IMG/VR virus record: IMGVR_UViG_3300044640_002221
Location: 1-64,000 of that record
From: a virus
Direction: 5' to 3' (one strand)
DNA: 64,000 bases
In this document: positions 7,353 to 19,300 of the stretch, piece by piece
Numbering within the stretch: the first letter of the stretch is position 1
Layout: each line of letters begins with the position of its first letter
Notes under the pieces: generated by a model
Database searches by the model: none
What the model was told of the DNA's origin: nothing
What the model saw: only the letters and a program-made list of their open reading frames with translations
Position numbers and translations under genes: made by a program

Positions 7353-10300
7353 ATGGAATACTCTACCAATCCTAAACCAGAAAAGAAATCTTATTCTGTT
7401 AGCTACATTGAAGACGCTGACACTATCTCTGTTAAACGAGGTAGTGAATCCTTCAGCGTCCGCTTTGCTTTAATAGACGCACCAGAAGTTGCTCACTCAC
7501 CTCTAGAGCAGGAGAGCAAACTTCGCTCAGTTCAAAATCAACTTGAATGGGGAGAGAGGGCTAAAGCTCGTGTTACAGAGTTGATTACACAGTCTGGCAA
7601 CCAAGTAGAACTTCAAGTAACAGGAAAGGATAAGTATGGTCGTAGCATTAGTGAAGTGTTCCTTAAGTCTGGTCAATCACTTCAAGAACAACTACTTAAG
7701 GAAGGTTTAGCAAAAGGTAATTACTCTTTTATTACAGACTCTGCTGATAAAACCAGAGTTCAAGCAGCAGAGTCTGTTGCGTTTAAACAGAGTTTGGGAT
7801 TGTGGGGTGATTCTTCTTTTATCAATCCATCTCAATATCGCCAACTTCTAAAAAGTAACGCATTTAGTCCTAATCCTTTTACTTCTTTATCACAGCCTAA
7901 TACAACATTAGGGAGTATCTATCTTCCTACCACTCTCTCAGAAGGTTTTGCTAGTAAGTACCCTAACAGCAAACCACAACTATACACAGATTTCTACTAC
8001 ACCCTCACAGGTAAGATGCCTTCTGGCTTTCAGAAGTATCTAGCTAGAACAGCAGATAGTCAACTCGGCGGCGTAAGCTTTGGTTCTTTCATTAATAGAA
8101 TCTTTCCAGACCTCTACTCTCCTGGTAACGGTTTAGTTGGTACTCTAGCTAAAGGTGTTGGTCGAGTCTTAGACACAGCTACTGGCTTCTACGCTTTTGA
8201 CTATTATGACAAGCTTAGAAATGGAGACTTACGTGGTGGCATTAACAAGTACCACCAGAATCAATATAAAACCAACCAACAACGCGGTCTGTTTGAAAAT
8301 CTATTAGGTGGGCTAACAACTACTGCGGGGGCTACTGCTTCCTCTTTAGCTTTTTACTTTGGTGTAAGCCATACTCTATCAATCGCTCGGTCACACTTTG
8401 AGGATATAGGAGTAGATTACGTTACCAATCTTCTATCTAACTCTCAAAACAATGTAGGCGATAGAGCTCTAAAGAGTTTCTTCTTCTCTGGTGACTTACT
8501 TAACGTATTCACAGAGATAGAAGAAGCAAATATACCAGGCGTAAAGGGTAAACAAGTCCATGACTATTTTGCTTATGTAATGCACAAAGCCGGAGCAGCC
8601 TCGACTTTTGCAGAAAGTAGCAATTTAGACACAACTATTATTACTCATTTAGACAACGCTAACAGCACTGGGAATACTTACACTAACGACTTAATAGAAA
8701 GGTTAACTAGAGAATTAAATGCTTTACATACATCAACTGCCAGCTTTGCTCAAGCTACTCAACAGGTAGAAAGAAACGTATTAGGTCTTAATAAATCAAC
8801 AGGAGAAATTGACCTGTCTAGAGGATTAGCTTCAGGCTACAACCGTCCGGCTGGAGGTCTGTTATCAGCTATAGGTAATTTAAGAAAAGTAGACTCCTCT
8901 AACTTCATTAATATCATTAGACCTGTAATTAATGAAATAGCAGTCGGTACTCCTCAAGAAATAACACAACTAAATATAGAGTTAAGCGAGCTTCAAACTC
9001 AGGTAGGCCGCTCTCCTTTCTTAAAGTATGCGGATGTTAAGGGTGGTACATATACCTTTCTAGAAGACATAACAGCACAGCAGTATGGTTACAAACGTCT
9101 TGAGACTCTTGCTAGTGCTTTAGATAAAGTAGCTGAGTACATCCCTGCCAATCCCTTACTTTACTTCAAGCCTTATAGAGATATGGTAGGCATTACTTCT
9201 CTAAATGTGGATAGAGGTAATGGTAATAGTGAAAACTACTCTTTAAGGTCTTTATTAGGGCCCGGCTTTAGTGGTTTAACTAAGTTTAGCCGTCGGATGA
9301 TGCGATCGCTCGGTGGTCTTGGTAGCACAGAAAATATTGTCAAACAGATGGGTGACAACTTCAGACTATTTGAGCTAGAGCAAGAACTAAACCGCTCTGA
9401 GCAAAGGTTGTTTAAAGATACTACTAAGATTCTTAATAGAATGAAACAGCCCACAGGAAGTGTTGGGATGCTTAATGACTTAATAAAGAATCGTCAACCA
9501 ACTGCAAACATTTTAGCGGACTTAACTGGTGCTTTATACAGCTATGACGGTACTGTAGCGAAGACAGCAGAAGAGCTACTAGCATCTAAAACTAGCGCAA
9601 GACTAATAAATAAATACAAAAGAGATTTTGCAACTTATAACAGTCTTTTACAACAAGTAGATAACTCAACAGAAGCTTTAAGCAGCACTCCTAAAACAAC
9701 CTTTAGGGCTATTAGAGGAGCGTTGTTTAGTGTTGGGCCACTCTTGATATTAGACAAGGTTTTAGACCCTCAGTTCATGCGCTCTCCTAGTGTTGACTTG
9801 ATAACTCAGGTCTTTATGGATGCCAACTTGTTACAAGATAAAGACACTAGACACGCTCAGATAGAATATACAGGTGCGGTTCCTGGTTATATTAAGTATC
9901 CAGCAATGGGTATAGGTTTTATTCTTGGTGGTCACGCTCTACCAAGATTTGAGCAGCAACAAATGGCTGCTGGTGGTTTTATAGAAAAAGCTATTACAAA
10001 AGCAGCTAATGGTACTAACCTGCTAGACCTGTTAAATAGTTCACCGGGAACTACACCGCGCTCTTCCCTCCTATCAGGATTAACAGAGGATGTTGTTAAT
10101 GAGGTAGCTTCTTTAGGTAAATATAGAACCAGAACACGATTTGGTTGGCTGGGAGCTTTCTTAGGGGGAGCTACTGCTCTGTTAGGTACACAAGCAGTTT
10201 TTGGTATGGCTGCCGGGTTTATGAACTTAGTGAGGAGTCCTTTTAGAGATAGTGCTCCTAAAACTCAGCCAGAACCTATGATTGCTGCTTTCTCTTTAGC

Positions 10301-13300
10301 AGCCAGCGTTAGACATAGGTTTAACAATCTTAATGACAAAAACCCTCTTTCTAGAAAAGAGTTAGGGTTGATGGAAGTATCCTACGCCGCTGCTAACTCT
10401 CTTTTGTATGGTAGGCAGAATAGACGCAGAGAAATATTTACGTTTGCCACACAGATACTCAACCCCATCTTTCAGTTTACTGCTGTTAGTAAACTAGACC
10501 CTCAAGGTAACGCTTTAACTTTAGGGGCTGGTTTTCAGTTCTTACCTATCTTAGGAGCTGGTTCTATTCCTCCTGCTCCCTTTGAGATTAGGTTAAAACC
10601 TTTAATGACTAAAGCAGCTTTAAGAAAGCAACAGTTTCTTGCTACTGCGGCTGCTTTAGATGATCAAAATGCTTCAAAATCTAGAGACACTTACAGCAAA
10701 AACCAAAACTCTTCTTTTGCAGCTAACGCCCTTTCCCTTCTATCTTTACCTGGTTTACTGCTATCAGTTAACAAAGATACTTCCTTCTCGCAAATAATAA
10801 GCTTTGTCGGAGCTTCTTCTTATCTAGCTTCTGGAACTAATAGAATAGAAAACTTCTTGAGGACTAACGCCGGACAGGCAGTAAGAACTGAACTTAAGCA
10901 GATAAAGCCTTTATATGATATAGCCAAGTTTGGATTAGGCACAGTAGAGACTATGGCTAGATATAGTCAAGTACCTTTATTAGTGATGCCTAATGCTTTA
11001 ATGAAGGCTACCACTAGCTACTTTAATATTCCTCAACAATCATTAGCTAAGTTTGGTTCTAGAGCAAGAGCGATCGCACCTTACCTTTTAGCTTATGCCT
11101 TTGCTTCTGGTATTACTTCACCGGAAGGTTCTTTCTCAGGAGTAGAAGCAGATAAAGAACCAAACTATGCGGCTGCTGAACTATCTAGGTTTGCTTTTTC
11201 TGTAGCACCAATCACAGCAATTTACGGTTCAGGTTTACAAAAAGCGGGTGTATTTGCCAGAGCCGACAGTTTTGATAATGTTACAGGTAATGGATTTATA
11301 GCTAGAAAGCAACAACAGATAGCGCAGATAGCAAAAGTAGCTAGTGAGTCAGGGGCAGAAGCTCCTTTAATAAGAAGTGCTGCGTTAAGATTGTCTATTG
11401 CATCTAGAAGAATATTTAGTATTAGTGCTGTGTTAGCTGCGGTCGGGCTTGGTGTAAGAGCAACAACAGGTAAGAGTTTAGGATTCTTAGACATTATCTC
11501 AGATTCTAGCCCTGCACCAGCTAATCCTGAACAAGCTGCTTACTGGAGAGCTGCTGGTATTGAGCGGGCTAGATATCAACCTAAGAACTTAGGAGAAGCT
11601 GCGGGCAACTACGCTAACTATCTTGTTAGGTCAATAGGTGGCTTACTAGGAATAGATAGATTAATTTACAGAGATGACTCCAATGCCTTTATGTCTCTTG
11701 GAGGTCCATTTGGGGTATCTGAGGGTAAATCTGGCTTTAGACTGTATACTCAAGCGCAAGCAACCTTTGTAGATATCAGTGGTTCGAGCTACTCTCTTGG
11801 TGAAACAATGATGAGCACCGACCTAGCAATGCAACTGGTAGCTGTTATAGGTGGAATGGAACAAACTGATTATGAGAAGGAAAAAAACATCTCATTATTC
11901 TCAGACCGCTATCAGAAGTTTAGAGGAGCTACACCAAGAAGGACTCCTGCGAAAGTAACAGGAGAACTTTCTAGTTCAGAAGCACAAGCAGCCTCTGGGG
12001 CTAGTAGTGCATTCATTTCTGCCTTGGCTTATAGAAAGGCTTATAGTGATAATCTACGCTATCAACGACCATCTGAGCTTACTTTAGACTTATTGATGGA
12101 GTCAGCTAAAACTGGTAGAATTGCCAGCCGCTTTGGCTTTATAAAACCTTCCTTTAATTCTTTAGCTACTTTAGGTAGTATTAGCGGAGACTTTATAAAA
12201 GGTGGTACGGGCTTACTACAAAGGGCTGCTAATAGCCTTAGCAACTTTGTAAACCAAGTTAGAGGAACAGGAACTACTTACAGCACAGAGTTAATGACTG
12301 AGACACCAAGAGAACAACAAAGTTCTCTTCCAGTAATTGGTTACTTTACAGATACCTTTAAGTACATTCTTGGTGGTTTCTCTGGGACTACAACAGCAGC
12401 AGCTTCGGGAACTTTACTACTTCAACAAGCTCCTTTACTGCTATTAACAGTAGGCTCTTCTTTAACTTTTGCTGTACAGATGACCACAGCTCTAGCGGCA
12501 TACCATCATGGAGGACTAGCTCAAGATGCTCTACGTCAAGTGGAAGATAAACACTTAGACTTCAGACGTAGAGGAGTAGTTAAAGTCGGTTCTAGAGAAG
12601 TTAAGAGTAGTTATTATTTAACTATTGAACCTAAAAGCGGTGGCTCAGTAAAACCTAAAGTTTTATCTTTGAGCTCTCAAATGCTAGAAGACTCTAGTAT
12701 AGTATCTCCAGGTCAAGATATAGGTGTAACTAAAAGCAGGATTGACTCTATAAGTAAATCTGTACAAAAAACTATTAAAGATTACTATACTGGTCTGCAA
12801 AACCTTGTTAACCCTAAAGGTAATAGCAGTCTGAATAGTTTAGATATTAATATTCTTCTTGGTGATAATCCTGACACGACTGATTTTGTCAGCAAACTAA
12901 GAAGTCATGTTAACGACAATTTGCTACAAAGAGGAGTAGTCGCACCTACAAGTAAGGGAAGCCCTCTTGTAAAGTTTTATGAAATCTTATCTATAAAAGA
13001 AGTTGACTCGGTTTTATCTAGACTTGATGGACTAGACGTAGAAATAAACAACATCTTAGCTAAGACAGCTACTGATGATGTTAAAAAGAACTTAATAAAA
13101 GTATCTATAGCTTCTAAACTTCAAAACCTTGATTCTAGTCTGTTTGAGAATGCTACAGCAGGTTATCTAACAGATGCACAAATGGCTGTGCAGTTTGATT
13201 ACAGTCCAGAGATAGGAATGGCTCGAAGTAGAGTTCCTGGTCTATCTGGCTCAACTTTAGCTACTTCAGAGATAATTCGTACAAGCGGCTACCTTGGTTT

Positions 13301-16300
13301 ATTAAAACAAGGTCTACAAGGATTAGGAAGACTAACTAATAGAGTAATAGACGCAGTACCTTTTTATAATATTGCTTCGGCTTTAACAAAAGCTGCAAGT
13401 AGTTCTGACTCTTTAGAAAGAGGAAGAGCTGCTGGTGCTGCAGCCTTCTACACCTCACAACTGCCCCAGATAGGCTTTAGCGTCCTGGCTTTGAGAGGAT
13501 TAGCAGGTTTAGGTTGGGGGGCTGGAATTGGGTTAGTAGCGGCGGGAGTTGGACTTTATTTAGCCGACCAATACTTTTTAAAAGGGGCAACAACCAAAGC
13601 GATTCAAAGAGGAGGGCGCTGGGTTGATAGAAACATAGGCTCTCCTTTTACTAGAATGACTGCTGGAGTTTACGATACTCTTGCTCAGACTCCAGTAGTA
13701 AGTCAGGTTTTGTCAGTAGTGGGATTACCTTTTAGAGCATTAGACCCTTTGTTAGATAGTGCTTGGCAATCTGCAGAAAACAGCCCAGCAGGATACGCTG
13801 CTTTAAGCTTTGTACTTCCTAGAACAATAGACCAAGTTTATCAAGAACAGGCTTTTAAAAATCCTGCTTATAACAGAGCAGGAGAAAGAATGGAATTACT
13901 GTCTAACAGCGAAGTCAGAAATTATTATAAACAGAAGCTACGGTACAACCGATCTAAAGCTGATTCTTTATCAAGTGGTGTATCATCTGCGATCGCTCCC
14001 TTTCTATTAGGAGGAACTTCTTCTGTTGGTGAGCAGCAGATTCAGAGTATGTACTTTGATAGTAAAGGAGGAGCCCCGCGTGTTCTTGCACCTTTTGCTA
14101 ATCAATCAATGGTTAGCGGCATCCAACAGTTAGCTATTGAGCGTAGAGAAGCAATAGCCGCGCATGGCGGTTATGGTTCTTACAAACGCAGAAGACTTTT
14201 AGCTTTTGACGGGTTAGGAAAGTTCTCTATTCTTTCTTCTGTTTACACTAAAGCGAGTCTCGCGTTTAATGGAACTTATCAAGGTTTACTAGCTAAAGGA
14301 TTAACAGAGACAGCAACTACTTTAAGCTGGATTCCTAGAGGCTGGAATAAGTTTACTACTTGGACAGCAGACCAAACTAGAGCTTTAAAAGGTATAGCAA
14401 TAGACAGACCTTTTGTTAACTTCTCTAATTGGGTGGCTAAGAAATGGTCAGGCATTAAAAACATACCTGCTATAAAAGGTCCTGTAACAGCAATAAAAAA
14501 CATACCTAGTGCTATAGGAGGAACGTCTTTAGGCAAAGGTTATACAGCTATAAAAGCTGGTGTTGCTGAAAGATTGACTGACTTCGGGTCTACTTGGGGT
14601 GTAAGGTTTGTTAGAGGCTCTGTTTTTGCCCTCTCAGCTTATGCTATTACTACTTTAGCAAGTCGTATAATACTTAGTGTTGTAGGTTCAATTGGTTCAA
14701 AACTAGACCCAGATAACAAAGAGTCTGCAGAAAGATTCTATAAAGCTGCTGCTATTGCTAGTAATCCTTCTATTGCTACTGGAGTTGCTGCTGTTACTTT
14801 TGCTGCTACTTTAGTTTCTAGAAGAGCTTCACCCTTTTTAGCTAAAGTTAATACTAGTCTTTATAAAGGATTAATTACAGGCTTAGGAGGGGCGGGCTTG
14901 TATGGTGGAACAGCTTATGCTTTTTCTTTCTTACCAGCTTTGTTTATTAAAGACCAAAAGACTAAAGAGTCATTCCAAATGGGGGCCGCTATTTCAGGTG
15001 GCTTAGTTGGTGCTTATAGATATGGCTTATTACAACCTTTTTCTAAGACTTATAGACCATTAGGCGCACTTAATAGTTTTAATATTGTGGGCTCTAAAGG
15101 TTTTCAAGTCCCTCTTAATAGACTCACACTTTTAGAAGCTGACTTCAACAGAGTTAAAGGTATAGGGGTTGGAACAGGAAAGTTTTTTACTGGTTTAGTT
15201 CCTCAACAAACTAGAACTAGCATCAGTAATTATTTTACTAACTCTACTTGGATTAAAAACAGCTTAGGGGCTGTTAAAGGAACATTTTCTAAACTTAACT
15301 TTAAACCAATTAGCTGGTTTAAAGTTAGTCGTCAAACTAAAGTTAAGTTAGGTAGGTTTGGAAGAAGCGTGGGTACTACTACTCGTAATGTGGGCGTATT
15401 TGCTAGAAACTTTGCTCCTTCTTTGCTTGATATAGGTTTAGTAAGTTACGCGGGTACTCAAGTCTTTCAGTTAAATGATCGTTCTACTAGACAGCAGTTT
15501 AGGGCAGAGTACCAAAATCTATCTAGTGTTTCAATTAATGCTGTTGTTGGGTCTTTCTTGGCGTTAAAGATGCAATCGCCGGGAGCAGCCTTAATTGTGG
15601 CGTTAGGATTAGAGCGCACTATAAATCCTTTAGTAGGACAAGTGTTAGGGGATTTAGGGTACAAAGACGAAACAGGTTTAGTAAAAGCAGGTGTGCTTAT
15701 TGGGTCTGGCGCAGCTCTTACTTACTCTGTTCATTCAGGATTTACTTATGGTCTTAAAGCTTTATCAAAAACACCTACCTCCCCAGTAGGTGCTAGTGCT
15801 GCATTAAAAGGTTGGGCTAAACCTGCGTCTCGTATTATAAGCGGGGTGCAGCTAGGTTTAAGTGTTGGAAATATAGTTAACGAAGCCAATAAACCCGCCA
15901 ACAGAGACTACAGAGTAGTAAGTCAAAGTTTAGGTAAAGATGCTGCCGGAATTGTTAGCTCATTCACAACAAGTGTGGGTTTATTAGGAGGTCCAGTTGG
16001 TATCTTTGGTACAGCAGTTGCGTCTTCAGTAGCAGAACCAATCCTTGCAGATTCTTTCTCTAAGACTTTAGAGAGAAGAATGCGTCAAGCAGGTAGAACT
16101 AGTAAACAAAGAGGTAGAGAGTTACAACGAAGTGCAACTGAATGGACTGTTGGAGGATTAGTAGCTGGTGTGGGTATTGGTTTAGCTGCTACTCTTATTG
16201 CTGTGGGTGCTGCTGTAACTGCGCCTATATTAGCTACTGGAGCATTAATAGGAGCAACAGCAGGTGCTCTTATTGGTTTATATATAGGGATTGAAAAATT

Positions 16301-19300
16301 CTTCTGGGGTACGCAAGCCTCACCATTTGACAAAGGAGAGCAAAGAAATAACACACTACCCGCAAGCAGACCAACTAGTTCGTCTAAGACTTTGCAGCAC
16401 GCGCAGTATCTTCAAAAGAGAAACCAACAGCAATCTAAAAATTCAATTCTGGTTGCTTCTGCTGATATTGGTCAAAGTGATATTGGGTATTACTCATTCC
16501 AGAAAGAGAAAGAAGAGTCTTTAAGTCTCTTAGACTACTTTAAAAGCGGGTTGTCCGCTTTAGGCGGAGGGATACTAAACGCGGGTAGAAAGGTTAAAAG
16601 AGTCTTTGAAAGATTAGGCAAGCAAGCACAGGATAATCTCTTCGGCAGTCAAGAGTATGTAGAACCTTCTATAGAAGGAACAGGTGGGATACCTATTGTT
16701 TCTACCTACTATACTCCTGGTGAAGGTGGTTCAATCAATGGACCGAAAGTTGATGCTAGAAGTCAATATATTGACGCAAACTCCAATGTTGCTGCTGTAA
16801 GAAATCTTGGAGTTAGAGGTGGTTTACCTTATGGCTCTGTGATTCAAGTTAGTAATCCTAAAACTGGTCGTTCAGAAATGTTGACTGTACAAGATACAGG
16901 CCCTTTTGTAAAAGGTCAACGAAGAGGTTTAGATATCACAAAGGCTGCTTACGACCGATTAGGTGGAACTGGGTTAACCACTTTTAATGTGAGAATTATT
17001 TCTGCGCCAGGTGCTAAACCAGGACAGGTGTTTAAAGTTGAAACTCCAGATAACTTCTCTTATGAGTTAGTTTATGGAGATCAGCAACGTAGAGAGGGAT
17101 TACTCGAACAAGTGGGCACGGGCTTAGAAAATAGTTATGAACGACTATTTGATAACAATATTATTGTCAGAGAGAAACTTAATGTTAGAAACTCAATAAA
17201 CCAACGTGTTCCTAATTCTTTTGCTGATACAGAAATACATCACCCTTCTAGAGGTAAAAGAGGTAGAGAGGGCAGAAGAAACTATGTAGATATGGGAGGA
17301 GTGCTTGAAGAAGTAAACTCCCGCAATCCAAGCTTGATAAAGAAAGATTTTTTGTTGAGTAAAAACGGCTCTTTAGATGTTAACGTTCCATCCCCTGCTG
17401 CTGGTTATGTAAGTTTAGACTCTAGTTGGGGTGGAGTTTATATCTACGAGGATGCAGCAAGAACTAAACTATTAGCGGTAGTTTTACACTTAGACAACTT
17501 TAAAATAAAAAGTGGTCAGTATGTTAAGTATGGTCAAGATTTAGGTCTGCAGGGTGGTAAAGGTGTTGGCAGAAGGTATGCCAAACACACCCACATGGAG
17601 TTAACTAAAGAAGGGTATGATTACTACTTTAAGGATGTTCAGGATGGTGTGTTTGATAGAAAACTAAATGGAGCATTAAATGTACAAGGGTCAATTCAGC
17701 CTGTAGTTAACACCACCTTAAAAAATAAGCCCTTTGCACAGATTGCTGATTGGGCTACAACTAATCATGGCCAGACACAAAACTCCTTAAATCTAGAGAG
17801 CATTGCAAGAAGAAATAATCTTGAGTCTATTGTTGTGCAAAAACTGGGCAGCAAGCAGCAACAAAGCTTTAATAAAGATAAGTACCTACCCCCTGCTTCT
17901 ACTCTTAAGTTAATAATATCTGACTTAGTTATTCAAGAAGTTAAGTCCGGTAGGCTTTCTGTAAATACTAAAGTTACTGTTTCAAAGTCAGACGTTGCTG
18001 AATACTCTTCTATAAAAGCTGGAAGTTCGCTCTCTGTAGCCTCTTTACTACAACAAACACTGAGATACTCTGAAAATACTTCTTCTAATACTTTAATAAG
18101 ATTACTGGGTGGGACGGAAGCAGCTACCAAGCTTGCTAGAGCTAAAGGATATACTTCTACAACAATAGGTAATCCTTTTAGTATAGTAGGGGCTAAAGGG
18201 TTTAAGAATACTTCTACTGCCTCAGATGTCACTAAAGCAATGAGTAGTATCTTATCTGATAAGTCTGAGGCTGGAGTAGTTGCTTCTAAAGCCTTATACT
18301 CTACAAGAAACTTTGGGTTTAAAGGAGAGATAGGAGGAAAAATAGGTAACACATCTAAAGTTATAGGTGATGTAGGTTTAGCCAATATTAAAGGAGAGAC
18401 TTATATAATAACAGCCTTCTCTTTGAGAAATGGTAATTTAGACTCTTCTAGAAGTGTTATAAAAAATTCAATAAATCAAGTTATTGAGGCTTACTATAAT
18501 CCAGCACCAAATAACCAAAGTCAAGTAACACCAAGAAGTAACAAGGGTCAACTAAAACTCCCTCAAGGCTACGAGTCTCTGAACCTTTTAGCTGAGACAT
18601 TAATCACTAACAAATACTTTGACCAATCAACAGCTAAAGGACGAGCTGCTTTAGCTACAGCTTTATTAATTGGTGGAGGAGAAGCTTTTGGTAAAGGAAC
18701 TACCAGAACAGATTTTTTTACTTACATGGGTGGCACAGGCGACATGATGAAAGGCTTTGCCCAGTTCAACACCACAATCAGGGAGTTCAGAGAAAAGACA
18801 AAATCTCCAGACTCTTATATGAACTTACTGGGAAGTATGTTGACAGGTGAGAGAACACTACCAAGAGGAATAGGTAGGTTCAACTCTGCTGAGTTAGCAA
18901 GTGCCGTTCAACAAGGTAAAGTTACAAGCGGTAAACAGCTTATACAGTTCATACAGAATAGAATTGATAAAGTTAGCTGGCAGGGTTTATATGATGGGAT
19001 GCGCCGTGTTCCTGGACTGGCTGACCAACTTGTAAATTACTTAAGGAACTCACAGTCTGTTAAGCCTACTAAACAAGGCTACGCTACTTCTATTACTCCA
19101 AAGACTGCTCTATCTGAATCTGATAGACAAACTTTAATATCTTCTAGTTTAGGTCTTTCTACAAGTCAACTACAGAAGATAACTAAAGAGTACAAGCAAG
19201 GAACTCAAACTTTAGACCTGGTAAAACAAAAGGTTGCTCAACAAACCCAGAATCTCAACATTCAAGTTGAGGCTGGAGGCGATACACCTAAACCAAGCGA

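Noticed and set aside
16291-16524. Plus-strand 77-codon ORF inside the giant gene
   Set aside because: Overlaps the coding frame of the giant protein in another frame and has low-complexity content; shadow ORF.
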